64,000 bases of DNA, taken from Dipteronia dyeriana. Its lineage: Eukaryota; Streptophyta; Magnoliopsida; Sapindales; Sapindaceae. The position numbers were made by a program, and so were the translations under genes. Where the stretch lies: assembly GCA_032871835.1 (NCBI GenBank), contig CM065297.1:31195598-31259597 (forward strand). The letters run 5' to 3'. The notes under the pieces were generated by a model that had not been told where the DNA came from, ran no database searches, and saw only the letters and a program-made list of their open reading frames with translations. Each line of letters begins with the position of its first letter. The first letter of the stretch is position 1. Shown in pieces: positions 42,521-53,993 of this stretch.

Positions 42521-45500
42521 AGTTAGTAGCCATTTTTGGCAGAAAGTCAATGCGAAATTTTCCACCCGATTGGTACCTGGTACTGTTGGCATTATGCTCA
42601 ATAGCAAAAGTACAATAATGTATTTGACAATCTTTTAACATTAATAAAGTGATTTTTAGTTTAATAAATCTTATAGCATTTATAGTTTAAATATTATAAT
42701 TGTCAAAAGTAAATAATAATAAGGTTAAAAGACTATGAGAAAACAAGAATTGTTCATACATCTAGATATGTATGAGGTAGACACAATTCTTTAGTTAGTC
42801 TTGAATAATATTCACAACTTAAGATAAAGGTTGGGCTCATTTATCTTGTTATAGTTGTAGATTCTTTTGCTAGCATTTGAGTGGGATCAAATGTGTTATG
42901 ATGAGTCTAAAATCATCAAAGTGTGGTGTCTTTGGGCAAAAGAATCTAGTGCACTAGGTGCATCGAATAGGATCACAGTGAATTACTTTATCCAAAACCG
43001 TCAATCGATAAAAAATTTCATTAGAAGACAATCAGAGAGTCTATCTCAATCCTGAGATAAATGATGGACTTATGGTTGCAAGTGTTATCATTTGAGCTAT
43101 CAATGAGTACGATTATATAGCACAGTCTATCCTCGATAGTTTGGTGGTATTCATTTGTTAATCGATAGAGGACTTTATTTTTAGATATGGACATCGGAAA
43201 TTCATTTATTGAATGAGAGTAGAATACCATCATACGGATGTTTTGATGTATTGGATATTAAATCTTAACGTTAAGTTTTCAATAGTGTCTATTGAAACAT
43301 GGCTTCTGGACAAGTCAAAATATCCAAGTTCAAAATGTGGTAATATGAGTAAATATGGTAACTTGGAGAGCTATAGACGGTTTATGAGCTCTTGACGATT
43401 ACTGGTATTCTTCACGAGAATACACTTTCTCCAATAAGGTTGTCTAGGGTATGAATGAGTAACACCAACGTATTCTATCTTTATTTAAGAGTTCAATTTT
43501 ATTTCTTTAGTAGAATGAACTAAAATTAATAGATTGGACCTAAGTGAATCATTAGTTGATTGTGATTGGGTTGTGTATATTGGAGCTTAAATTTAGATAG
43601 CCCTCAAAGATCTCCAATCCACACGAACTTGCATGGATCTATTGATATATTCTACCGGACCAATTTAAGGGTCCATCTTGAATTATATTGAGGCATGTGG
43701 ACTTGTTTCTTTTTGTAATAATAGGTCTAGTTCACATGTGGACTTTTTATGAAGGGCAAATGGATTTAATAAAATAAGAAAAATAATATATGATCGGCAA
43801 GGCTAAATATTTTCATTTTATTATTTAATTAAATGGAAATTAATTAATTTGTTAGTTAATTAATTATTTAATTAAAAGTCAAAATATTTTTCCTAGTAAA
43901 AGATGGTCTCCTAATATTGTACTATTGTTGGTAGTATAATTAATGTTAAAGACTATATTTGATAAGTAGATAAATAAAAGAAATTATTTATCTAATCAAA
44001 TTAGGAAATGTTTAATACGGTTGCAAATACACTATTTGAGTTGGATTAAGAGTCTTGGTGTAGGAAAGAATTTATTTTTTTTTGGTAAAGGATTCTTGGT
44101 CACCAAGAAAATCCACTTACGGAATGGATTCTTGTCAACCTAGTAAATCCTTCTTAGGAGATGATTAAGTCTCCTAAACTAAATACAAGTTTAAGTCAGC
44201 CAACCATAAATAGATTAGGGCAAGGAATTCGGCCATTATATATATGGCTTATATAATTCGGCTAAGGAGTTTTTTGAGCTTAAAAAAAAATTGTCCAAGC
44301 ATAAGGAATTGTTTTTAGTGAGATTTCGGCCACCATAAGATTTTTGAGATAGAAAAATTTGCTTTTTGCTCTAGATAAAATTCGGTCAACTCATAGAAAT
44401 AGTGTGAAATTCGGTAAGGAAGAAAAGACAGAAAGAATGTTTTGTATTCGATAGTGCACTAGTATCCTTTGCATTAAAAGGTTTTATGTACAACATCAAA
44501 TCTAGGTTCACGTGAGTTTCAATCGAATTGATTGATAATTCACAAGTGTCCTAACGTTCTTTGTTTTTGTTCTTGGAGGATTATTGTGACTAACAAAGAA
44601 AGAGATTTTGTTTGTTTCCGTCCTCAGATATACAAATTAAAGAAAGGGATCTCACACTCCTAGGTGATTCCCGTTTGTGGTTGGATTGGAAGATCTTACG
44701 GATTCAATTCGATGCTAGTTCAATCATCACGAGAAAAAGGTGTGATACTTTTAATATACATCAATTAATCTAGGGTTAAGGTTTTCCTACTTGGGAAATT
44801 TTTTAAAATATTTCAAACCCTAATTTCACGCTTTCGTTGTGCAATTTTTCCTACAAGTAGGACATACTTTTCGATACCAGGTAGGACTGGCATGTTGCTG
44901 CCTCCCTTGAAATACCGGTCTCTACACCCTCCAAAGAATGGAACCAGCCAGCAGCAAGGTAACTCCTACCTAGAACCTCGATTACAGTTTATTCATCCTA
45001 AACAATTCGATACTACCACCCGAGAAATTTCAGTATCTGAGGAAAGCACCAAGATATCCGACTGAATACCTCGTTACCATCTTGCCACCAGTTACCATGT
45101 ACAAGACATGCCTACCAAGTAAGAAGAAAGCTAGCCGGAAAGCTCTAGATGGATCGGTCAAGCACCATGCCACCAGATTGGTACCCCGAGGTACCTCGCC
45201 ATTTGATATGCAGAATCATGGTTCCTTCTCCAAGTTACAGAGTTTACTTTGTTGCCATTAAAGCACCATAATATGACAAGATAGGTCAACATATTCACAA
45301 TTTATTCAAATTTAAATCCAAACGGAAACCTGGCGTAGTCAACGGGAGTAATTCCCATAAACTTTGATTCCCCTATTAACGTCAATATTTTTCGGTAACA
45401 CAGCCAATCAATTGGTCTAAATTACAGGAATTTGATTAGCGATGAAAAGGGATTTAAAGGAGACATCATGATCCAGACAAGGTATCAAAAAATAAAGAGA

Positions 45501-45841
45501 AAAAAGGTAGTGCTTCTTCACCATTTTTCTTAGAGGATTTAGCCACCTATCAGCATGCATGAGTTTGCCATCTCCAATAGTGTTTAGAGAGAGAGAGAGA
45601 GATAGCATAGTGAAATCAAATTTGTATCGTGCCCATGATCATTGTACTCCACTAAAGTTATATCACATATTTGATTAATGAAACAGTTCTTTCTCCATTA
45701 ATAGTCACATTCTTCCTCCTTCTTCACTTACTCTCTTTTAAATCACCATGGTACAAAGTACTTACCCCTCACAACCTACCTAGGTAGCGGGTTGAGGGTG
45801 TTAATTGATATTCCTCACCTTGAGCAAGTTTTTGGTCAACA
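42521..45841 (+). mobile_element. 3' LTR of T copy F, interrupted by copia solo LTR
   Basis: The outer part at 42521-42583 (agttagtagcc, gaaattttccaccc) and the rest at 44856-45841 match the reverse complements of LTRs D and E, ending tttggtcaaca at 45841. Without the insertion it is about 1.05 kb. T copy E RNase H/RT sequence begins at 45842, so copy F entered copy E or fused to it; acaat (45842-45846) would be the right half of a duplication. Confidence 0.8.
42584..44855 (+). mobile_element. Copia C-family solo LTR, 2272 bp
   Basis: It begins tgttggcattatgctca, ends ttcctaca, and has no primer site or internal region after it. The flanking 5-mers ggtac (42579-42583) and agtag (44856-44860) differ at two positions; each could be one step from ggtag. 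The TATAAAAG motif of the C1 LTRs is missing here because of a short deletion around 43800. Confidence 0.92.
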
Positions 45842-46900
45842 ACAATCATGTGGAACTAAAAGTAAGGGCATAACATCCTAGCCGAGGTTACCAAGGTAAA
45901 GGTAAGTTTTTTCAGGAAAATATAGTTTCTCCACGGTTTGGTCAAGGCATGACTTACAAAGTAAATAGGTTGTTGAATCCCATCTCCACAATCCTTAAAC
46001 AGTGCCTCGCTAACCTCTGTCTCCAACACGGTCAAGTATATCTATAGATCTTCCCTAGGTTCTGACTTGACTAATAGTGGCGGGATTGCTAGGTACATCT
46101 TCAAGGATTGGAAAGCATGTTCATTGTCTTAGTCCCACATCATATTTATCCCTTGCTAGATTGCCTTGAAGAAGGGGAGACATTTATCGGTTGACCGAGA
46201 TATGAAGCGGTTGAGAGCAGCTTATCGAACAGTTAGAACTTGTACCTGCTTGAGAGGGCTGAGGGATTCTAGGTCCAAAATGGCTTTAATCTTCTCCGAG
46301 TTGGCCTCTATGACTTTTTAAAGGACCATGAACCTGAGGAATTTTCCAAATAAAACCCTGAATGCGTATTTGGTCAAATTTAGACACATCTAGTTCTCTC
46401 TTACTATCAAGAAAGTTTGACGGAAATGGCCATGGTGCTGCTCGACTACCTGGGACTTGGTTATCATATCATCAATATAAACCTCCATCATTCTTCTTAT
46501 CTCCTATTTGAATAACTAGTTGACCAATCATATGTAAATGGCACAAGCATTCTAAAGACTAAAGGGCATTACATTGTAGCAGTAGATGATTTGCCCGGTA
46601 ATGAAACTAGTCTTGTCTTGGTCAACAGGGTGCATCATGATCTAGTTGTACCCCAAGATTGCATCCATGAAACTAAAAAGCTTATTCCCCATGGTGAAAT
46701 CCACCAGTTGATTGATCTTGGGCAAGGGAAAATTGTTCTTTAGGCAGTCACGGTTGAGATCTGCGTAATCAACGCATATACGCCACTTCCCATTAGCCTT
46801 GGTTTTTATTACCACACTCATGATCCAATTAGGGTATCGAGATTCCCTGATGAATCCAGCTTTCAATAACTTGTCGACCTCCTTTTAGAATGTGGTATTT
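45842..46900 (-). pseudogene. RT and part of RNase H, T copy E
   Basis: Minus strand. MKAGFIRESRYPNWIMSVVI, then GKWRICVDYADLNRDCLKNN and FPLPKINQLVDFTMGNKLFS (46866-46642) are the RT fingers/palm. A degraded YIDD segment lies at about 46460-46490 and an RNase H remnant at 45850-46200. The element is cut at 45841/45842 by the 3' LTR of copy F, so the second RNase H and integrase of copy E are not in the window. Confidence 0.82.
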
Positions 46901-47400
46901 CTTTCGGGGTTGAAATGTCACCTCTTCTGTTTCACCGATTTGAAGGTGGGATCTACTATTAACCTGTGAGCTGCCAAGAAGATAGGATTTCTGGCATCTT
47001 GATATAACTCTAGGCAAAGATGTCATTGTATTCATAGAGAAGCCTGGTCAAGCCTTTCTTTACTCCTACCACTAACACGGCTCTACCACTTTAAATGGGT
47101 CATTCTCCCTGACTGGTACTTCCCCTAACACATCAACTATATGGCCACTGGCCATCCTCTGTTATCCTCTACCTCTTCTTCCACCACGATCTCTGCCTCC
47201 GGTTCTTCTTCTGTGGCATTTAGGATTTCAAGATCTCATTCTGACTACTCTTGCATGACAGCTACTAGTGCACATTGCTTGGACAACGTTGTTAGGTTAG
47301 CTGATATGGCATAGCACTTATGAGCTACCTGTTGATCACCATGACCTCGCCTACCTGACCTTCTACTGAAACATCAAGACGTTGAGGGAGATAGACAGCA
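46901..47400 (-). mobile_element. RT-protease linker, T copy E
   Basis: Corresponds to copy D at about 28020-28500, with scattered short matches but no long frame. It ends at the solo-LTR target gacagca. Confidence 0.6.
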
Positions 47401-48253
47401 TGATAAGAATTAAGAAGCATCACAAAAAGAACCATTGCAAGTTCCAATTGGGCCAATTAAAAGGAGGCAAGAGGATCAAAGAAGCATTAAATGATGGGCT
47501 GATTCCGAGTTGCTAAAGTCCAAATTCGGCCCACATGAAGACTAAATCCGCACTGAACTTCGTGGACCTCTATAGAAAGCATCTGAAGTCGGATTGACTA
47601 TTATGATATGTTTTCAGAAAGCCCAAGACAATTTCTACAGATTCTATAAAGACCCTGTCCTCCGAAACAGATGACAACAAGTCCAAATTTGGTCATCTAT
47701 CTTATTGCGCGAAGACTTGAGCTGAGCAGTCCAAATTTCAGAATATTTCCTATTTTTTGGCCGATGTATGGTTGGAGGAGAATCCAATTTCAGTATATTT
47801 CCTACTTTAACATATTCCCCAAATAAAGAGTTGATTGTTTCCTGTATTCAACTTTCCAAATAAGGAACAAATCAACTAGTTGCTAGTTTTTAGTCTTTAG
47901 TTGTTTCCTAAATTTGTTTGCATTTATTTTCATGATTGTAAGGCATTAATTGCCTAATATTTATTCCCTTTTAGGTCTTAGATATTTTTAGTATAAAAGG
48001 GACCAATTGATGTAATTTGATGGATTTTGAATTGAAATAAATTTGAGAGAATTTTCTCTTTGGTTATTCATAGAACTTGTGAACTTATCAAGGTTCTACC
48101 TTGTGGCGTTCAAACCTTGACTTATCACTCACCTTCAAATAGGTAACGGGTCGCGGTCCGATAACATTTTTGTTTGTAAACTTGGTTAGAAAACAATCAT
48201 TCGTTACCATATATTGGTTCCGGGTCTCACTGCTCTTGGTGAGGTTCATATCA
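47401..48253 (+). mobile_element. G1 solo LTR, 853 bp
   Basis: It starts tgataagaattaag, ends ttcatatca, has TATAAAAG at 47992-47999, and is flanked by a perfect duplication cagca (47396-47400 and 48254-48258). Two deletions (about 25 and 60 bp) explain its shorter length against 935 bp. It splits the protease region of T copy E. Confidence 0.96.
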
Positions 48254-48455
48254 CAGCACCCCCTTGAGAGATAACATGAACGGCATCCCAGGATAGCGTT
48301 GTAGGCTAATGAGGTATCGATAACCATAAAATCGGTCATGAGATTTCGCTAGAGAGGTGCAATCCCCACAATGATCGATAAAATCTTTGATACGACTGGT
48401 ACTATTGAGTCGCCGGTAAATCCGTACAGCGAAGTAGTGCAACTATTTCAGAAGC
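48254..48455 (-). pseudogene. Protease fragment, T copy E
   Basis: Between two G1-type insertions lies about 200 bp of copy E. On the minus strand MTDFMVIDTSLAYNAILG (48339 down) matches copy D protease (28612 down). The next residues are cut by the solo LTR. Confidence 0.82.
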
Positions 48456-50053
48456 TGATATGAACCTCACCAAGAGCAGTGAGACCTGGAACCAATATAT
48501 GGTAGCAAAGATCGTTTTCTTATTTCAGATTTATAAAAGAAGAAAATAAATAAATAAAAAGGACTGCGACCCGTTACCTATAAGGAGGTAAGAACCAACG
48601 GTATCAAGAAAATTATAGACGCCATATTCAAGAATAGGAAAGAATGTGAGAGATAAGTCAAGGTTTGAACGCCACAAGGTAGAACCTTGATAAGTTCACA
48701 AGTTCTATGAAGAACCAACGAGAAAATTCTCTCAAATTTATTTCAATTCAAAATCTATTCTCAAATTACATCAATTGGTCCCTTTTATACTAAAAATATC
48801 TAAGACCTAAAAGGGAATAAATATTAGGCAATTAATGCCTTACAATCATGAAAATAAATGCAAACAAATTTAGGAAATAAATAAATACTAAACTAGCAAC
48901 TATTGACTTGCTTCTTAATTGGAAAGCTAAATCAGGAAACAAATCAGCCCCTTAATTTGGGAAACAAATCGACTACTATTCTTTGGAAATTAAAAGGAAA
49001 TAAATCAGCCAAAGTTGACTAGCTTGTGCCACACGCCCAAGTCTTCCTTATTCTGCCCAATCTTGCCTTGATGACCTTAATTATGCCTTGGTCTTCATGT
49101 GTGCTTATCTTGGACTTCAACAATTCAAAATCAGCCAAAGTGTCTTGAATTAGGCCATTTAGTGCTTCTTTGATTCTCTTAGCTCTTGCCCTTGTTATTG
49201 GCCCAACCGGAACATGCAATGTATCATTTGATGACTTCTTGATTCTCATCATTACTGATATGAACCTCACCAAGAGCAGTGAGACCCGGAACCAATATAT
49301 GGTAGCAAGGATCGTTTTCTAATTTCCTATTTATAAAAGAAGAAAATAAATAAATAAAAAGGACCACGACCCGTTACCTATAAGGAGGTAAGAACCAACG
49401 GTATCAAGAAAATTGTAGACGCCACACTTAAGAGTAGAAAAGAAGGTGAGTGATAAGTCAAGGTTTGAACGCCACAAGGTAGAACCTTGATAAGTTCACA
49501 AGTTCTATGAAGAACCAAAGAGAAAATTCTCTCAAATTTATTTCAATTCAAAATCTATTCTCAAATTACATCAATTGGTCCCTTTTATACTAAAAATATC
49601 TAAGACCTAAAAGTGAATAAATATTAGGCAATTAATGCCTTACAATCATGAAAATAAATGCAAACAAATTTAGGAAATAAATAAATACTAAACTAGCAAC
49701 TATTGACTTGCTTCTTAATTGGAAAGCTAAATCTGGAAACAAATCAGCCCCTTAATTTGGGAAACAAATCAACTATTATTCTTTGGAAATTAAAAGGAAA
49801 TTAATCAGCCAAAGTTGACTAGCTTGTGCCACACGCCCAAGTCTTCCTTATTCGGCCCAATCAATTGCCTTGATGACCTTAATTACGCTTTGGTCTTCAT
49901 GTGTGCTTATCTTGGACTTCAACAATTCAAAATCAGCCAAAGTGTCTTGAATTATGCCATTTAGTGCTTCTTTGATTCTCTTAGCTCTTGCCCTTGTTAT
50001 TGGCCCAACCGGAACATGCAATGGATCATTTGATGACTTCTTGATTCTCATCA
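48456..50053 (-). mobile_element. G1-type LTR-LTR locus with 4-bp spacer
   Basis: Two complete LTRs (48456-49251, 796 bp; 49256-50053, 798 bp) face the same way and are separated only by ttac (gtaa on the element strand). One perfect duplication gaagc (48451-48455, 50054-50058) flanks the pair. No internal sequence remains. gt equals the 2 nt between LTR and primer site in this family and aa the 2 nt between polypurine tract and LTR, so the spacer is what end-to-end joining of two full cDNA ends would give. Confidence 0.95.
49019..49251 (-). pseudogene. pol tail encoded in U3 of the LTR-LTR locus (left LTR)
   Basis: An open frame on the element strand reads LHVPVGPITRARAKRIKEAL and continues ADFELLKSKISTHEDQ. 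It is the C-terminal end of G1 pol that overlaps the 3' LTR. The second LTR has the same at 49848-50053. No pol remains upstream, so it is a relic carried by every LTR. Confidence 0.7.
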
Positions 50054-50058
50054 GAAGC

Positions 50059-52216
50059 ACTGCTTCAGATTAAACCTCTCCAAAGTGTCTTTGAAGAGAA
50101 TATCCATTCTGGTACTAGTATCTATAAATACATGGTGGATAAGGTAGTTGGAAATCTGGATCATGACAACCATAGGATTATCATGCGGTTGCACAATATT
50201 GTACATATCGTCTTCGATGAAGACTATATAAGCTGAACAGGATGTTTTTGCTGATCCCTGGATGACTTTGAGAACATCCTATCCTCCCTCAATCCGAGGT
50301 ACTTTCCTAGCATGGTTCTTCCTAGAGTTATTGGAAGTCCTCGCTAAGGTAGGTCCTCCGCAAAAAGTATGTATGAACTGGATTTGTTACAGCAAGTCTT
50401 ATCCATTTGCATTTCTTCTTTCTGCATCCTTTTTAATTTCGACTTGCACTTCCCTCTCCTTGTGGATGCTATCCTAAACATACTATAGGAATTCTACCAA
50501 GCAGCCGCCTCTCACCAGAGCCTCAATATGGTCACGCAGGCATTAGCACTTCGAGGTGTTATGCCCTATGTCTTCATGGAAATTGCAGTACTTATAGCTA
50601 TTCATTGTGTCGACTATAGCTTTGATAGGATTTGGCTTCCTAAGTAGCCCTTTATCTTTGTTGGCAAGGTAGATCATCTCGCAAGAAGTATTGAGAGGGG
50701 TACAATAGTTGTACCCTCTTTCTTCCCAGGCTATTGGGGCTACCTCTCTAGGATAAGGCAAAGCCCGTGGCGGGGTTCTCCTAGCTAGATACCACTCCCA
50801 CTAAGGTTGGAAAGGAGGGGGCAGTATATGGACCAGTTTGGAGGTTTATTTTGGGACTTCTGAACCAGAGTTAGCTTTTATGCTTCTTTCTTTTAGTGTA
50901 CACTCACGTTGTCATGCTCAATCTTAACCCAAAGCTGTTCATCTATCTCCACCTGCTTAAACACCCTGTCATAGGCCTTCTGGTACGTCTCTAGTGGTTG
51001 CTTAATGAACGATTAGAACAGCCTACCAGCCCAAAGGTTCCTTTTGAAATTGGCTAGGGTCTCTTTTTCTAAGAAAACCCCTATATGGATTACTTCTTTA
51101 TGAAATCTCTCCACATAAGATCTGAGCGACTAACTTCTCTCCTAAACTATATACTATGTGTGGATGGGGTCCTTTAGACATGGTTTGATTCCCTAGAACT
51201 GAGCACATAAATCACTAGATAGTTTAGAAAATGAATCAACATTAATTGCTGGTAACTTCTGGAACCACGTCTTAGCGTAATCAGTCAGTATGGTTGGGAA
51301 CATCCTACACATGGCAGCCTCGTGTAACGTTCTGGACCTCCATCTACTACACGAAACTCTTTAGGTGGCTCAAAAGATCCTCTGTCCCAGAATACATATC
51401 AGCAGGCATCTTGAATTTAGGGGGAAGTTTTGCATCACTGATCCTTACGAAGAAATGGGCGTTCATCTCACCCAATGGATCCTTCTGGTTCTCCCGGTGC
51501 TTTCCCTGCTTCAGTTCTTGGAGCTCTTTTTCCATCTAGGCTACTTGGTCCCACAAGCACTTATTTCTATCATTCTTTTATTCGACCTCGGAATCCTCAT
51601 ACCAGACTCATCCGACGCTACAGAGGCTTCATCTCGGTTCTCCTCCTGAAAGGGGTTTTGTCTAGCACTTCTTTTGCTCTCTCCCACAGCAGATCGAGGA
51701 TGCCTTCCAACGGCTACCGGTTATACTGTTTGATGAGGTTCCCTAAGTAGGAGGTCAATAGTGGACCTTATTTATCGAGTTGGTAGCTCACCGGTCTATC
51801 TGGTAATGGGGGTGCGGGCCCTAACTTGTCTAGAATTGAAAGCAGGGGCACTAGCTTCTCGTGGACCGGTACCGGTGGCGGTGGTCCCAATCTATCAAAG
51901 GCTAGCATATTGGTATCTTGGCTACTAGTATCTCATCTGGCCTCTAACGCTACGAGATAAGGGGTAATACCTTTACCCCTTCCGCAGCTAATCTGAGGCG
52001 TACACTATCTATAAAGGTCAAGGCTTGTTGCTCCCAAATCGCCTGGCCAACCACCTGGGCGGCTAGGACCTGGGTTATGACTCGCGTGGTAGCAGGCAGT
52101 GCTAGAGCATGTTTATGGTGCTTTGACTTCTTTCCTTTCTTTTGAACCTTCCGGGTGGAGGCTATGGACTGGTTCCCTGATGCTTCGGGCTGTCCTTGGA
52201 AGGATCGAAGTCTCAT
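50059..52216 (-). pseudogene. gag and protease start, T copy E
   Basis: The start at 52216 (MRLRSFQGQPEASGN) agrees with copy D. A Lys-rich stretch and TFIDSVRLRLAAEG follow. The capsid region lies at about 51535-51190 (KFKMPADMYSGTEDLLSHLK and a degraded WFQKLP segment). A CCHC-like SYKYCNFHEDIGHNTSKC sits at about 50600-50540. The part nearest 50059 corresponds to protease N-terminus scraps. Stops and frameshifts are frequent. Confidence 0.82.
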
Positions 52217-52269
52217 GTTGCATGGTGTAAAAGAAAATTATGATTTCAAAGGCTTTTAAAAATGGGTGT

Positions 52270-52297
52270 GAAACTTCTCACAAACAGTGCCAAAAAG
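52270..52297 (-). other. Primer binding site, T copy E
   Basis: On the element strand ctttttggcactgtttgtg follows the LTR. It is close to a TTGGCGCCGTTTGTG-type site, with CG to CA/TG changes as expected from methylated-C decay. Confidence 0.6.
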
Positions 52298-53407
52298 TGT
52301 TGACTGAGAATTCGCTCTAGGTGAGGAATTCCAATCAACACCCTCAAGACCGCTACCTGGTAGGTTACAGTCGAGGTAGATACATCGTATCTAGGTGACA
52401 AAGTTCTCAATGAGATGGATATAAAGATTTGTAAGCAATATGAAGAAACTCAAACTAAGAAAATTGTTTTATTGAAGAACTAGTACAATGATATTACGAA
52501 ATCACTCAAACTCTCTGGTTTACAACGAATGGAGATGGTGAACTCATACGTGTTGATAAGTGACTAAATCCTCTGAGAAAAGTGGCCCAGAAGCTCTGCC
52601 CTTTTTCCCTCCCCTTTTAATCCCTCCTCATCGTCAATCAAATCCCTGTAATTTAGACCAATTGATTGGTCGTGTTACCGAAAATGATTGACGTTTATTG
52701 GGGAATCAAATTACGGAAGAATTACTCAAGTTGATTACGTCAGGTTTGAATTTGAATAAATGGAAAATCCATTGACTTATCTAGTCACATTATGGAGCTT
52801 TAATGGCGAAGATGTCAACTCTGTATCTTAAAGGAGAAATTATGATTTTGGGTATTAATGGTGAGATACATTGGGGTACCAGTTTGGTGGCATAGTGCTT
52901 GACCGATCATTCTGGAGCTTTCTGGCTAACTTCCTTCATACTTGATGGGCATGTCACATGGTGGTGAAATGGTACCGAGGTATTAAGTTGGACATCATTG
53001 TGCTTTTTGAAGATGTTGAAATCTCTCAAGTGATGGTATCGAAGTACTCGGGTACCAGGCTGAATGAGGTGCCTAGCCTAGATATCAGGCTAGAGGTATC
53101 TCGGTACCTAGGTAATAGATAGGAGATATCTTGGACTAGTCACGGACCGGTGTCGAGGTACTCGGGTACTAGATAGTTATCCTAGTTTCAAGTAGAAAGT
53201 ACCAAGACGCTAGCTCGACTTGATATCTAGCAGTTCAGATAAAATGATGTTGATCTTCCTCCAGGCAATGAAATCGGGGCACTTAGGTAATGTAGAACTT
53301 GGTCTCTTGAGGTTAGTAATAACGGGCTGTATCAGGGGGTTCATCCTACCAGATAGAAACAAGTGGAAAATTTCTCTTTGACCTCTTACTAAAAAAGGTT
53401 GTTAACA
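52298..53407 (-). mobile_element. 5' LTR of T copy E, 1110 bp
   Basis: Outer end TGTTAACAACC on the element strand at 53407, inner end at 52298 (tgttgact on the plus strand). It matches LTR D along its length. attat (53408-53412) would be the duplication; its partner lies beyond the lost 3' part. Confidence 0.88.
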
Positions 53408-53993
53408 ATTATCTAATGAAGTGTTTTGTATTTTGTGGATAATTACGATCACTGAAAGTTATTATTGAATGAAACTGTACTCTATTTTTAGCGAGTCTAA
53501 AAATGTTCTAAAAAAATTATTGTATAACAAATAACAATTATATGCCTAAGGACATGACCAACTTATTTCTGGTGACATTTGGAGCTACTGATCTTAAGTC
53601 ATTATTGATTGTTATGTTTTTTTGTAATATATTTGTTTTTGAAAGAGATGGTTTATTAAAAAAAATTACCCTTCAAATCCAGCCTAGTATAAAAAAGAAA
53701 AAAATTCCAATGGAGTCAAATTTGAGAAATACATGTCTTATCATAACAAACTATTACAATATGTTTTAAATGCATGAAAGATTCAATGGAAACAAATACA
53801 AACTAGAAAATATGACAGAAGATAAACATGACCGTATTGATCATGGACAAGTTATGTAGAAGTTATAAGGATTCAAAAAGAATTCACTGAACATAAAACA
53901 TTTATAAGGAAAAAAATATGGTCCACAACCATTCAACACGTTCAAAAAACAAATCATTAAAAGATGTGAGATCTAGCAAACTTCGGACCACAA
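53408..53993. other. No gene seen; AT-rich sequence
   Basis: One 75-codon plus-strand ORF (53542-53769) has no recognisable features and low-complexity Lys/Asn content. I do not support it as a gene. Confidence 0.5.

Noticed and set aside
43021..43233. Minus-strand ORF of 70 codons repeated in several copia LTRs (also 56024, 63774)
   Set aside because: Repetition follows from LTR homology; no domain, and it overlaps the AT-rich U3.
48456..50053. Two independent solo LTR insertions side by side
   Set aside because: Only one 5-bp duplication surrounds both LTRs, none lies between them, and the 4-nt spacer equals the expected cDNA end bases.
53542..53769. 75-codon plus-strand ORF
   Set aside because: Lys/Asn-rich, AT-driven, no motif or neighbour supporting it.
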